Assembly: GCA_943372645.1 (NCBI GenBank)
Contig: CALRZN010000001.1
Coordinates: 124,001 to 188,000, forward strand
Reading direction: 5' to 3'
Length of the DNA stretch: 64,000 bases
Source of the DNA: VBWE01 sp943372645
Lineage (GTDB): Bacteria > Bacteroidota > Bacteroidia > Palsa-965
Made by a program: the position numbers and the translations under genes. Shown piece by piece: positions 18,701-27,702 of the stretch. The notes beneath the pieces are model-generated. The model was not told the DNA's origin, did not search any database, and worked only from the letters and a program-made list of their open reading frames with translations. The number at the start of each line of letters is the position of its first letter. The first letter of the stretch is position 1.

Positions 18701-21700
18701 ACTCCTGCGTAAGTTGTGTTGCTGTTAATATGGTGTACGCTGTACCCACGGTATAACTACCATTGATGTTTTCGTTAAAATTGGCTGCTTTTAACATGCG
18801 CCCGCGCTGGTTCAGTTCATACTGTACAGTTTCAACCGCCTGCGGTGCGCCCGGTGTGGTGCTGTTCAGCATTGGCAATATACCAGTGGTGGCACTATTT
18901 GGATCGTTATACCGGAAGGGTTTATATTTTTCCGCTCCACGACTCCAGTTATCGTAATTCACCTGTCCGCTGAAAATAGAAACTGAATCCAACGCATTGG
19001 TGGTGTAGCTTGGTGAAACCTGCGCCACATTTACATGTACCCGCCCCAGCGGATCGAGATACGTAACGCGGCGTTCGGCTACAGTACTGGAATCGTTATT
19101 GAGCATATAGGTGGAAATATAATTCTCCGCTGCCCGCTGGTTAAACGTCTGCGAAAAATTATTTGTCCACTGGTGATAGGTTAACTGCGTTCGTTTTTTG
19201 CCATCTGCTTTCATCTCGCGCATGCGCCCGTAAATATCATAAAGGTATTCGCTTTGTAGTCCGTTCGGGTCGGTAATGCGCTCTACGCTGTTATCCGGGA
19301 AATACAAAAACGAACTGTGCAGTGAATCCGATTCACCGTAACCCACCGTTGCAGAAACCGGTAGCCCAATGTCGTGGTAATACGTAGAGAGGTAACTGTT
19401 GCACGGATCATTCGGATCAACGTGCCACACCCGGTAGGCATTGGTGGTGTAAAACTTCGTGTATAGTCCGCGTTCATTGCGGTACAACTGTTCCTGCCCC
19501 AATTCGTTGCGTTCGCTTACATAATAGGTGCCGATGGTGTCAAACGGATATACGGGCTTATAGGTAACCGGCGAACCATCCGATTCTTCAAAACGCAGGA
19601 TTTTTGCGTTCTGGTTATTGGTGTATGCTGTATTTACAATGATGCTGTCCACCGCAATTACTTCCTGCCGGAAAAACAATTTACCGGCTAACCATGATCC
19701 TATGTTCGGCAGGGGCGGCGGATCGTTCGGGCTGGTAATAATATCCTGTGCATGAGGTTGTCCGTCGGTTGTGGGGCAATACCACAACTGCCCGCTGTTG
19801 GGGTCAGTAGTTAAAACATAACCCGCAGGAGCCGGTTGGCCGTAATATTTTATACAATCGTACCTGATGGTATCCGGCGTAAAGCCGGGACACTCCAGCA
19901 CCCCGTCAATGGTATCGAGCGTGGTGGCCAATGCCGAACCGGGGTTGTTATTCCATTTAAAGTCGTACAGGAAATATTTGGAGTTTGTAACCGGCGCATT
20001 GTTAGCCGCCTTACCCGTTGATCGTATTTCATAGGGCATAGTGCGTATGCCCTGCTGCTGGGCTACATACAACGCATCAAAAGAGAGTGGCGCATCATTG
20101 TAAAAATTCTTCAGGTCATAATACAGGAAATTTTCACTCAAGCTGTATGAGTCCTGTTGCTGCGGCGAATAGGATTTGGTTTGATAAACCAACCACGAGG
20201 GTTCAAACATCAGATTATAACTGTTTGCGGTAAAGCCCGGAAGCAGTTTTTTAAAACCCGGCGAAGTGGTAACCCCGTATTTGTTTGCATCCCAATACTG
20301 GTATTCATTTATGTTGGTAATAGAATACCAGTTCTTCTGCTCCGGTGCGCTGGTTAAAGTATCTCCACTGTTGTAACCTGAATTGCTGTTTATAGGCGCA
20401 AGCGGATTGTATTCATAAGAGGTGGTGTGATTTTTTGCAACGCGAACAAAATAACTGTTCAGGTAAGTGGTGTCGAAAAAGGCGGAATTAACAGTTTCCA
20501 AAAACTGCAACGGATTATTTACAAAATCGGCCTGCGCATATTCTACTGATAAATCGTACCCGCTGGCCGGTGTTGCATAGCCCGAATAATCAGAACCATC
20601 AGCATATTCATTAATCGGGTTACTCCGGTACATACCATTGCCGTATGCCACAGTAGTGGTGTAATCGGTTGCCTGAAACGTATTGATCAGATTGTTCTCA
20701 TCATACGTTTCGCTTTTGTATAATTTCCCCCACAGCAGTTTGCTCTGATGGTGATAATGTTTGCTTTTTGCACGGGCTACATTGGTTTTTAATTGCGGCT
20801 CCTGTATGGTTACAACGGCAAAGCCATGTTCCACTTCCAACATGGAAGGTCGAAACTGCTGCGGCAGGGTGGGCTGGACAAACTGGTTCACTTTGGTCTG
20901 AAAATCGTAATCCCACTTTTTTGCAAATGACTGCCCCGATTCGCCGGTTACTGTTTTTGACTTTACGATCACCGAAACCTGAACTGCACGTGGCGGAGCC
21001 TGATTAACGGTTGCAAGTGCATTATACGGCTCGGCCATTAAATTTTTATGTAAATAACGATTAACTATCGTGGTGCGGCTGTCGCTTAACGGGTAATATT
21101 CAACCGCAACTTCCCCACCCAACTGATCTGTGTATTTTGTCAATGCCCAGATGTTCGCATTGGTGCGCACCGTATCCCGAAAAAACGTGTTGAACATCTT
21201 CGTGTATTCAAAATGTGTGGTAGGTACTTCTGAAAGCGTATAGGTTGGCGGTGTAGCCGGAACCGACGGATTGGTGGGTAACTGCCTTACCTGTTTGAGC
21301 AGATAAACATTCCGAAGGCACTTGTAAGTCTTGGGATCGCTGCTGCTGTAAAGCCGGTTATTTACTATCGAATCCAGTTGCAGATCATACTCCAGTCTGA
21401 ATTCACCGGTAAGTATCGGTGTGGCGGCATCACCATTGGTTTTATAATGCTTAACTCCCGAAAGCAGGTACGGGTTTTTAGAATAACGTACTAATTCAAC
21501 ACCCGCTAAAGTTACATTACTGTCGGCGCGGGTTGGTTTATTTGCGTAAGGGTATTGCTGTGAGTTCGGTAAATCATTCCACCAGAAACGATACCGGTTG
21601 GCGTCCCAGTTATTATCTGCATCGTCAAGCGTAGCATACACTTTGCGGACAGAATGCCAGGGCATACCAATACCAAAATTCTGTGTGATGTTATCACACG

Positions 21701-23633
21701 GCTCAACATCACCACTGATATTCGCATTAAAATTAGGTGTATGGTATTGATTATTGTAATACGGGATAAATGAAGAAACCGGGTTTGAACCCACCACATT
21801 GCCTCCGGCAGTAAATTCATGGTCGGAATTACCCGGTCCGATCTGGATGTTAAACCCGTCGAACTCCACCGGCAGATTGGAAAGCGAAAATGCTGCCGAC
21901 ATAACCATATACTGGTTGTAATTGGCAGACGGATGTGTCGCCATCGAGTTCCATTTGATAGCCTGATTAAACGTACTGTAAATCGTGTTGCTGCGCCGAA
22001 CATTCCATTTACTGGCAATCGGAAAACGAGGGTCAGCATTGTAATTACTATACCCTGAAGAAGGATCACTTCCACTGCATATATTAATATCAAAGTTGCA
22101 GAAACGTTCACTCGCTGATGTGCTGTTACCGTTAAGCACCAATGCCTTTAATTCGTAAGTATCGCCCGGAGGCAATGAACTGCCGATACGAGGCGATTCA
22201 AGGTACGCATGATTAAATAACAGGTTGTTGCCACTGCTTACCGATTCTTTAAAATAATGCGGTGGGTTAGATGGATCTTCGCCGCCGTTTAATCCTATAT
22301 ACGGATTTACAGGTGAGCTCATAATTGATACCTGATTATTATTCATTGCCCTTGCCGCGTTGGATTTGGCATGATAATATTTTGACCAGCCCGAAAAACT
22401 GTTGCCCGAAGTGGCACTGCTCATGATACCGCTCTCCGGGTTTTGTCCGCCCTCAATTCCCCAACTGTAAACAGTTTTGTAATTGTAAAGTGAATCAAGT
22501 CGCGAAACACCCTGCTGGTTGGGCAGCATCAAATCATTGCTCCCGGCTGTAAATAACGTTTTATAGTTCAGCTCAATTTTTTCGATGGTTACATCCCAGC
22601 TTATTGCCGAAACACTTTTAAGGAAAATGTCTTTATACGTTGTAAAATCAAGTAACCCATTTTCGGCAATGGTGGATGTACCGTTATACCAATTCGCCCA
22701 ACCAATCAATGTCGAATCAAAAAGCTGCTGGAGGGTGGTAAGCATCTGTGGCTGAAAATACTCTTTGAAATAATTAAAATGGCCGAACTTTTCATATTCA
22801 AAAACAATTTGCTGTCCTGCAGAATGGTTTGGATTGTGAATACTGGTACAGTACCATGCCAGAATTTCGTTTTTAGGCATCAGCAGATTTTTAAGCACAT
22901 GGTTACTCTGTGAAAGATCAGTGGTGTTTGTAGGGTCTTTATATACCCGTTGGTTGGAGGCGTTGCGGCTTGCAGTTTGTGCCAATCCGAAAAAATAAAC
23001 TGTGCCGTCTGCGGTTATGATTTGCCACGAGCTACCAGTAAAACGTGCTTCCACATACGTTTCAAACTTCGCGGGAACAAACACATCTTCAAGTGTTTTT
23101 TCATCACGGTACTTAAAAACGAATCGTTCGTTTACGACTCCCGGAATAGAAATTACGGGCGAAAAATAAAGCAGTTTACCCTCCCGAAGTGCATCAATTT
23201 CTGTAAATCGAACAACCGCTGTATCCGAATGGCTTGTTCCGAGGCTGGCTAACTGGCTCTCTGTATATTTATTGTACGCTTCGGTTGAAATATGAATCGA
23301 AGGCACCGACAAACTCCAGCCCTCGCCATACGGCACACCGCTTACCACAGGCACGTTATCGCCACCGGAGTAACTGGAAGCATAATCCATCGAAAGGCTG
23401 TATCCGAGTCCGCTTGGCGTAGACACCGAACCAAAACTGTACGAACTGTTAAACGTACCGGAAAACAGGTTTACATCGGCACTGTATGCCCCTTTTGAAA
23501 GTTCAGACGCTTTTACTTCGGACGGTGTACTTTGTCCGTTGCCGCGACCGCCAACCACCTGCGCAAATGCAGGAGCGGTTATTATCAGGGCGGCAGCTAA
23601 CAGGTTTGATCGGAAGGAAGATTGGAGTAGCAT
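15738..23633 (-). CDS. RHS-repeat polymorphic toxin-like secreted protein
   Basis: This 2631-residue protein has a signal peptide (LLAAALIITAPAFAQ). An N-terminal half of about 1300 residues, of the type found in Bacteroidota RHS proteins, is followed by many YD/RHS repeats (YEYDKFGRIIKQSR, YNYGYDGFNRVAQL, YNYDGLNRLTMAD, YDFNGNIRSD) and the RHS core end (FNGKERDGETEWDYFGARYYDGEVGRW ... NNPVLFVDPQGD, split here). After VDPQGD, at about 16395, a tail of some 218 residues differs in style and base composition and is likely the effector domain. I do not recognise that domain. RHS shells encapsulate such tails. The gene is preceded by an SprB-like secreted protein gene (27-bp gap) and followed by the overlapping candidate immunity gene. 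Confidence 0.88.
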   Translation of the reverse strand: MLLQSSFRSNLLAAALIITAPAFAQVVGGRGNGQSTPSEVKASELSKGAYSADVNLFSGTFNSSYSFGSVSTPSGLGYSLSMDYASSYSGGDNVPVVSGVPYGEGWSLSVPSIHISTEAYNKYTESQLASLGTSHSDTAVVRFTEIDALREGKLLYFSPVISIPGVVNERFVFKYRDEKTLEDVFVPAKFETYVEARFTGSSWQIITADGTVYFFGLAQTASRNASNQRVYKDPTNTTDLSQSNHVLKNLLMPKNEILAWYCTSIHNPNHSAGQQIVFEYEKFGHFNYFKEYFQPQMLTTLQQLFDSTLIGWANWYNGTSTIAENGLLDFTTYKDIFLKSVSAISWDVTIEKIELNYKTLFTAGSNDLMLPNQQGVSRLDSLYNYKTVYSWGIEGGQNPESGIMSSATSGNSFSGWSKYYHAKSNAARAMNNNQVSIMSSPVNPYIGLNGGEDPSNPPHYFKESVSSGNNLLFNHAYLESPRIGSSLPPGDTYELKALVLNGNSTSASERFCNFDINICSGSDPSSGYSNYNADPRFPIASKWNVRRSNTIYSTFNQAIKWNSMATHPSANYNQYMVMSAAFSLSNLPVEFDGFNIQIGPGNSDHEFTAGGNVVGSNPVSSFIPYYNNQYHTPNFNANISGDVEPCDNITQNFGIGMPWHSVRKVYATLDDADNNWDANRYRFWWNDLPNSQQYPYANKPTRADSNVTLAGVELVRYSKNPYLLSGVKHYKTNGDAATPILTGEFRLEYDLQLDSIVNNRLYSSSDPKTYKCLRNVYLLKQVRQLPTNPSVPATPPTYTLSEVPTTHFEYTKMFNTFFRDTVRTNANIWALTKYTDQLGGEVAVEYYPLSDSRTTIVNRYLHKNLMAEPYNALATVNQAPPRAVQVSVIVKSKTVTGESGQSFAKKWDYDFQTKVNQFVQPTLPQQFRPSMLEVEHGFAVVTIQEPQLKTNVARAKSKHYHHQSKLLWGKLYKSETYDENNLINTFQATDYTTTVAYGNGMYRSNPINEYADGSDYSGYATPASGYDLSVEYAQADFVNNPLQFLETVNSAFFDTTYLNSYFVRVAKNHTTSYEYNPLAPINSNSGYNSGDTLTSAPEQKNWYSITNINEYQYWDANKYGVTTSPGFKKLLPGFTANSYNLMFEPSWLVYQTKSYSPQQQDSYSLSENFLYYDLKNFYNDAPLSFDALYVAQQQGIRTMPYEIRSTGKAANNAPVTNSKYFLYDFKWNNNPGSALATTLDTIDGVLECPGFTPDTIRYDCIKYYGQPAPAGYVLTTDPNSGQLWYCPTTDGQPHAQDIITSPNDPPPLPNIGSWLAGKLFFRQEVIAVDSIIVNTAYTNNQNAKILRFEESDGSPVTYKPVYPFDTIGTYYVSERNELGQEQLYRNERGLYTKFYTTNAYRVWHVDPNDPCNSYLSTYYHDIGLPVSATVGYGESDSLHSSFLYFPDNSVERITDPNGLQSEYLYDIYGRMREMKADGKKRTQLTYHQWTNNFSQTFNQRAAENYISTYMLNNDSSTVAERRVTYLDPLGRVHVNVAQVSPSYTTNALDSVSIFSGQVNYDNWSRGAEKYKPFRYNDPNSATTGILPMLNSTTPGAPQAVETVQYELNQRGRMLKAANFNENINGSYTVGTAYTILTATQLTQELSLSNAEFLDVTGVAATSNTSLLRFRKTSVTDQDGKRSIQYSNASGQQIAIKQYIGQTDYAATLFSFSSHGSVKKVINPEKQVTSYKHNLLNWVYEKQTVDNGITRYMYDGSGKVVLEEDANLRGGWDHGYDPGEGQCHECEQDIQRLRYYEYDKFGRIIKQSRIQWNVLNPMRYINVDSSVTPGYRLTFSSATTIDRTYNLEHQSGPNWNRTGLSWVLSLPGVLEKTFSYHFATTGTANTTTQAFLNSHPQQKLKGRLSASVSYLHNGLATQKRWHSYDNEGRTKYNLVEFDETNLATGNGRTDAIWYDSYNLRGSLKQQRVDAEANGTTDVQYNYGYDGFNRVAQLNVNNEKVADYQYFDELGLVKQVRYYATDTCSNTAVVIDTVRYSYDVRDRLTQIKSILFEENLYYDANHPQVADTSYKVNASKNWNGNINATQAVYYMDRATNYNDIGNLMDGSTYYGYNYDGLNRLTMADASVMNVLTDDPSSPGNPKRMYGDENMTYDKIGNILTLQRGLYYEPNNGSPDNIVHDWRYYYVSGKNHLDHIDSISTTLKNYTYDFNGNIRSDSYRNVASMGYSRANLPNTLTANSEALTYSYDVADQRMFKYNGTSGEKEYYLSDGGGNTVGIIDLTGIARTWYAGKTHRLLTDTGIYAKTYVILDHLGNTRVTYTAAVECNSMTATVTASQALDYYPFGKTLRAYHGAEKEKYQFNGKERDGETEWDYFGARYYDGEVGRWLSNDPKPNQLMSLYAAFANNPVLFVDPQGDTVRVSTQSGQFLFDLDDGSDAVTSMTAKQLYDKGVQWFEPLADNYMKLLSKADDISQNDKLKHFTWENIAQFSNIELYNFEYAQGREGDWKASKYGANGYLMVTVDGYPYWADAVGQIPFAVNYFKKMYNETKDGTKSIKLTVAKAREYGEGKLVGGTTDNSNAYDIYFVMRALNYAIREYSYDSKTKKLVRNKRYSKVLGKEIDKITSDTFLKSPK

Positions 23634-23660
23634 GTTTTTAATTTTTACGGGGAGGGTTAA

Positions 23661-24464
23661 TTAATACGAGAGATTGGTTTGTAGTTTTTTAAGCGCAGCA
23701 CCGGGGTTGTAGCCGCCTGATTCAAGGTAATAGTCCGCAGCTTCGTAGATGTGTTTTTCGGCAAGCAGTGCGTTATTCCGGTAAAAGCGAAACCCGCCCA
23801 GGAACTCCATCCGCAACTGATCGCCGGGCTGCAGGTTTACAGTCACCAACTGCCTACGATGAAATCCGTCAATGTTTATTTCTTCTACATAAAGGCTGCG
23901 GCCTTCCTGCACCATGCGGAATGCAGAGGTATATAAATGCGTAATGGACGTATCGGTAGTGCAACCAGCAAAACACCGGCTTGTGGTATCGGCCACCTGC
24001 CAACTGATCCAATTTACTTTTGAGGTATCGTTATACGAAAACCTGTTCTGCCCGCGCATCACGCCATAATTCCAACTGTTGTCGGAACTGGTTTTGTGAT
24101 ACGTATTACCCGTGGCCGACCAGCAGCATCCGCTTTGGGTATTCCAGCCGATGGCTGTACCCACCGAAAAGTGCTGCGTAAGCTGTTGGTTGTTTGTACC
24201 GTTAATCGTTACCGAATAATTGCCGGGAGCAAGTCCGCTCCGGTTTTCACTGGTGTGTCCGTTTTCCCACAGGCATGTAAACGGACTGGCGGAGCCGGAA
24301 ATAAAAAGGTGAATCTGTCCGTTGGCGTTTGCGCCAGTGGCTTCCTGCACAATTGCCGTGAGAGTGATGCTGCTGGTGGTTATTTGCAGCGTATCAGATA
24401 GTGCTTTTGCGTTTACGGACAGGCATAGCAATGCCATTCCGGTAACCAGTTTAATGTAATTCAT
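23661..24464 (-). CDS. Secreted protein with an SprB-like repeat
   Basis: The 267-residue product has a signal peptide (MNYIKLVTGMALLCLSVNAKA). Residues about 28-100 resemble one SprB/Ig-like surface repeat, with the closing GLAPGNYSVTINGTNNQQ. The remaining 165 residues, with four Cys (SGCCWS, CFAGC), look beta-rich like a lectin-type domain, but I cannot assign a family. It lies 27 bp upstream of the RHS gene on the same strand and is probably co-transcribed with it, so it may serve delivery or surface attachment. Confidence 0.65.
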   Translation of the reverse strand: MNYIKLVTGMALLCLSVNAKALSDTLQITTSSITLTAIVQEATGANANGQIHLFISGSASPFTCLWENGHTSENRSGLAPGNYSVTINGTNNQQLTQHFSVGTAIGWNTQSGCCWSATGNTYHKTSSDNSWNYGVMRGQNRFSYNDTSKVNWISWQVADTTSRCFAGCTTDTSITHLYTSAFRMVQEGRSLYVEEINIDGFHRRQLVTVNLQPGDQLRMEFLGGFRFYRNNALLAEKHIYEAADYYLESGGYNPGAALKKLQTNLSY

Positions 24465-24762
24465 GGGTAATGGGTTTTACTACTTAGTAGACGGTTATAA
24501 CTGTAAAGAGTTGCTTTTATTATAGGGATATTACAAATTAAATTACATCTATAATGCAGTGCAAATCATAATTTACCTATTATAAACATGTCCAAAAATA
24601 CTTTTTTGTTATACTTCCGTTGATTGATGTGCGCTGGGCGCAGTTTATTGTTAACTACTCCGAACATTAAACCCGGTTAATTCTCTTATTAAATCCGCTC
24701 ATGTCGTCCGGTAAATGGTATGAAGGGATAAGATGGATCGCCAAATTCATCTGCATTGTTTT
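24465..24762. other. AT-rich intergenic region upstream of the RHS operon
   Basis: No ORF of interest was found in these 298 bp. The part from 24500 to 24640 is strongly AT-rich and must hold the promoter of the reverse-strand SprB-like/RHS operon. I could not place an exact TAnnTTTG box on the reverse strand. A short palindrome CTACTTAGTAG occurs near 24481-24491, close to the start codon. Confidence 0.4.
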
Positions 24763-26319
24763 TTATTTTGAAACAACTATCGGCTCTGTGTAGTTGTTGA
24801 TTTTAATTTTCAGTTTTGTTTTATACAGGTGGCTGTCAAACCATTGTTCAAAAGGAATCAGTTCGGGGGTGAGCAACCGCCAGCGGGTTTTCGAATAGGA
24901 ATCATTTAACGCTTCCAACTCACTTTTCCTGCGGGTATGTGTTTCGGTAAAATTGAACCGCGTGTTTACCAGTTCCCGCAGTATTTCATATTTCAGCCGG
25001 TCGCGGGCTGCAACTGCTGAGTTCTTTTTTAGTTTCTCAAGGTGCTTCCGCAGGTTTTCAATGCGCGAAACTGCATTTTCAATTTTCTCCAGTTCAATAT
25101 CATTCATGATGTGCAGAATCCGGATTCCGATATTCCAGCCCGCATCGTCGTCTTCAATCGGATTAAGGTCGCGCAGTATTTCATGCACTTTATCATATCG
25201 CCCGGTAACAAATGCTATACAGGCGTTCAAATAGCTGCGCTTACCCGCGCTGAATTCCGAAGCCAGTCCTTCTTCCTGTTCCTGCTGTAGGGTAAGACTG
25301 TCCATCGCGTTGGTGTACGTTCCGCTGTAGAAATAACAGTAAAACTGGGTTTCGTAACACTGGAACAGGTTGGAATTACCGGGGGCGAGCAGTTGAATTG
25401 CTTTTTCTGTTTCCTGCAGGGCTTTTGCAAAGTTGTGGCAATACAATTCGTTCCATGCATAATTGATCAGCGCACCAGCCAGCCGCGTGTTGCTTTTAAT
25501 GGCCGGGTATTGAACTATAATGTTTACCTGCTCGTGCAGCACCTTGGCCGCTGCTTTGTACCGGTGCTGCAACTGAAGGTGATGCGCTTCAATGTAATTC
25601 AGGTAAAATGCCACATACGCCGAGGAGGTATCTTTTAACAGATCGTACAACTCGTTTACCTGCCGTTCAAGCCGTTCTGAAAAATACGGCTCACCGGGTG
25701 TGGCCTCAAATTCGGTTTCCGCCAGCAGCTGCGAGTAATATTCAATTGCTTTTTTAACCCCGTCTAATGCCCGCAGTGTTTTTTCATACAACTCTTTATC
25801 CTGCTGGTGCGATTTTATACCCCCGTAAAAGGCGTTTAATTCAATCCTGTTGCGAACCGCCAGCAGGCATTCCTCAAACAATTCATACCGCTGTGCTTTC
25901 TGAATTACGCTATTAAACATTTCCAGTGCCTGATCCTGCATACCACGGGCAAGCACAACCTGCGCCAGCGAAACTTCACGCCGTATTTCATACATCACTT
26001 TAGCACGTTCGCTGTACGAACCCTCCCGGTCAAGGTTCGGACTGAGCAGCAGCGATTCAAACAGTTTTTCTTTAAACCGGAGCAGCATACGCGGAAAGGC
26101 CACGCCTCCCGTGCGGCCATACAACAGTTTTTCAAGTTCATGATCCTGGTAATTCCGTTTCCGCTTCGTTTCATCCAGCAGCAATGACAAGAGAATCACT
26201 CCCTTGTTCTGTTCCTTTTCGCCACGTGTATTAAACGCATTGAGGAACTTCCGGGCGATTTTAATCTCTTCCGAACTCATCTTTGTAATTAACTGGCGAA
26301 CAACACTTAACGTATTCAT
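24763..26319 (-). CDS. Helical-repeat (TPR-like) protein, paralogue of the 27703-29151 gene
   Basis: This 518-residue, almost entirely alpha-helical protein begins MNTLSVVRQLITKMSSEEI. It has repeated helix-turn-helix stretches such as ALINYAWNELYCHNFAKALQ and CIAFVTGRYDKVHEIL that look like degenerate TPRs. No enzyme motif or signal peptide is seen, so it is probably cytoplasmic. The N-terminal 100 residues share their pattern with the second gene at 27703-29151 (a short helix, a RGE segment, a LL-rich helix, a YGR/YGK segment, then LRFKEKL/LRLKEKV). Function unknown; perhaps a scaffold or regulator. Confidence 0.7.
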   Translation of the reverse strand: MNTLSVVRQLITKMSSEEIKIARKFLNAFNTRGEKEQNKGVILLSLLLDETKRKRNYQDHELEKLLYGRTGGVAFPRMLLRFKEKLFESLLLSPNLDREGSYSERAKVMYEIRREVSLAQVVLARGMQDQALEMFNSVIQKAQRYELFEECLLAVRNRIELNAFYGGIKSHQQDKELYEKTLRALDGVKKAIEYYSQLLAETEFEATPGEPYFSERLERQVNELYDLLKDTSSAYVAFYLNYIEAHHLQLQHRYKAAAKVLHEQVNIIVQYPAIKSNTRLAGALINYAWNELYCHNFAKALQETEKAIQLLAPGNSNLFQCYETQFYCYFYSGTYTNAMDSLTLQQEQEEGLASEFSAGKRSYLNACIAFVTGRYDKVHEILRDLNPIEDDDAGWNIGIRILHIMNDIELEKIENAVSRIENLRKHLEKLKKNSAVAARDRLKYEILRELVNTRFNFTETHTRRKSELEALNDSYSKTRWRLLTPELIPFEQWFDSHLYKTKLKIKINNYTEPIVVSK

Positions 26320-26421
26320 ACTTTTTAATTTTACTGTTTCGGCCGTCTGATTTTACGACATTCGTTCCGGGTATGCCGTGTACTGTTTCCTGAATTTGCA
26401 GGCTCACTAAAACAATTCACT

Positions 26422-26493
26422 ATGTGTGGTGGCCTCTTTGATCTCATCAGCAGCATCATCGGCGTAATTACCGGTGGTGGCGACCGTCCGTAG
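26422..26493 (+). CDS. Possible 23-residue hydrophobic peptide
   Basis: ATG 26422 to TAG 26491 encodes 23 residues beginning MCGGLFDLISSIIGVITGGG and ending in a charged DRP. It is short, glycine-rich and amphipathic or membrane-active in appearance. It stands alone between two divergently oriented accessory genes with no clear promoter. This could be a small toxin-like or signalling peptide, or chance. I mark it because the coding pattern is unusually peptide-like. Confidence 0.3.
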   Translation: MCGGLFDLISSIIGVITGGGDRP

Positions 26494-26802
26494 GCGGTTT
26501 TAACCAGCAACACGAATATGCCTGCATCAGATGCGGGCTATTGGTGTTTATGACTTATACTAATTTACTTTATGATTAAAACAAAAACAAGCACAATTTT
26601 CATTACATCAATGTCACAATTGACGACACCCGTGTAATTTGTTCATTTTCAACAGGAAGAGTAAAATTTGAAATCATTGAATTCCAAAGGTTGTTAATTA
26701 AGTGGGTACGACAGCCGAATTGCAACCCTGATTTCACATTTTACGTATTATACCACGCACTTACCACCGCACCGCCCGGTGCAGGCCAAGTGTTATTATG
26801 CT
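26494..26802. other. Intergenic AT-rich region before the NYN gene
   Basis: I see no convincing gene here. The stretch is AT-rich and has several short A/T runs. It leads into the paired hairpins at 26803-26880. Confidence 0.3.
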
Positions 26803-26880
26803 AACAGTTTGTTTAAGGGGTTAGGCAAACTGTTATTTATTGCGGCGCATCTTTTTGGGGTTAGGGTGCACCGCTTTTTT
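26803..26880 (+). ncRNA. Paired hairpins sharing a GGGGTTAGG loop motif
   Basis: AACAGTTTG (26803-26811) pairs exactly with CAAACTGTT (26826-26834). GCGGcGCA (26842-26849) pairs with TGCaCCGC (26867-26874) and is followed by six T. Both loops contain GGGGTTAGG, at 26817-26825 and 26857-26865. The second stem with its T run resembles an intrinsic terminator. The pair sits 34 bp before the NYN gene. It could be a small RNA, a 5-prime regulatory leader or a mobile-element end. Only the pairing is seen directly. Confidence 0.4.
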
Positions 26881-26913
26881 ATTATTTTAGTACAAGCGTT
26901 GACCTTCAGCTAA

Positions 26914-27690
26914 ATGGAAACAGAAAAAATTGTCATTTTTATTGATGGGGATTATTTTATCAAAGCGAGCGATTATTTTCACCATTCACATCCAGTCAGA
27001 AATCCGATAAGTCTTCCAGGAATTGTAGATTATAGTTTAAAAGTTGTTTCGACGTGGAGCAATGACAATGAATACGTCAATGCCGGGAGTTATTGGTTTC
27101 AGGGTGAATTTCTGTTGAAGGAGAAGAGGCACGAACAACTTAAAGCTGAGTTTAAAAGAAAGAGAAAAGCCTACATTGAACGACAAGATGAAATCAAACG
27201 CGATTTAATCTTAAACGATATCGGGTTTGAAAGAACAAATGCTTTTATGGACAAGCAGGGCGAAATAAAAGCCCCCGGTAAAGCAATGACATTGGCAATG
27301 AAGGGAATGGATTTGGTTATAAACAAAGCGGCTGATGTTTTGATACTTATTACTAATGCTTACGAATTGATTCCATTTATTGAGAAAATCAAACAACACA
27401 ATATCAAGGTAGTATTATTGAATTTTGATCTTTATCCAATTATGCATCCTTCAAGATTTGGACTTGGCAGAGTTGTGGATCATTTAGAAATAATTAGTTA
27501 TAAAATATTGTCAGATACAGACATAAGTTCTGATGCCTCTATTCAAAAACTATTCAATATTCGACTTTACAAAATACCGAACTGGTCAAAAAAAGCATCT
27601 GAATTTACTAAACCTAAGTTAAGCACTCCTCTTACTTATGTCCCTGATGTGATAATAAGGCAAAGTAAAATGAATAGTGAAGATGAGTAG
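26914..27690 (+). CDS. NYN-domain-like (LabA/PIN-like) protein, active site altered
   Basis: This 258-residue protein opens with KIVIFIDGDYFIKAS, the typical first strand and acidic residues of NYN-domain ribonuclease-like proteins, and keeps the second motif KAMTLAMKGMDLVINKAA. The third motif, usually SGDxDF, is here TNAYELIPF, so the two Asp are replaced by Ala and Glu. The fold prediction is therefore reasonable but nuclease activity is doubtful. NYN proteins of this sort act on RNA and occur in conflict islands. The C-terminal 70 residues are unassigned. The gene lies in an AT-rich, accessory stretch between two paralogous reverse-strand genes. Confidence 0.65.
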   Translation: METEKIVIFIDGDYFIKASDYFHHSHPVRNPISLPGIVDYSLKVVSTWSNDNEYVNAGSYWFQGEFLLKEKRHEQLKAEFKRKRKAYIERQDEIKRDLILNDIGFERTNAFMDKQGEIKAPGKAMTLAMKGMDLVINKAADVLILITNAYELIPFIEKIKQHNIKVVLLNFDLYPIMHPSRFGLGRVVDHLEIISYKILSDTDISSDASIQKLFNIRLYKIPNWSKKASEFTKPKLSTPLTYVPDVIIRQSKMNSEDE

Positions 27691-27702
27691 GTAATATGAC
27701 TT

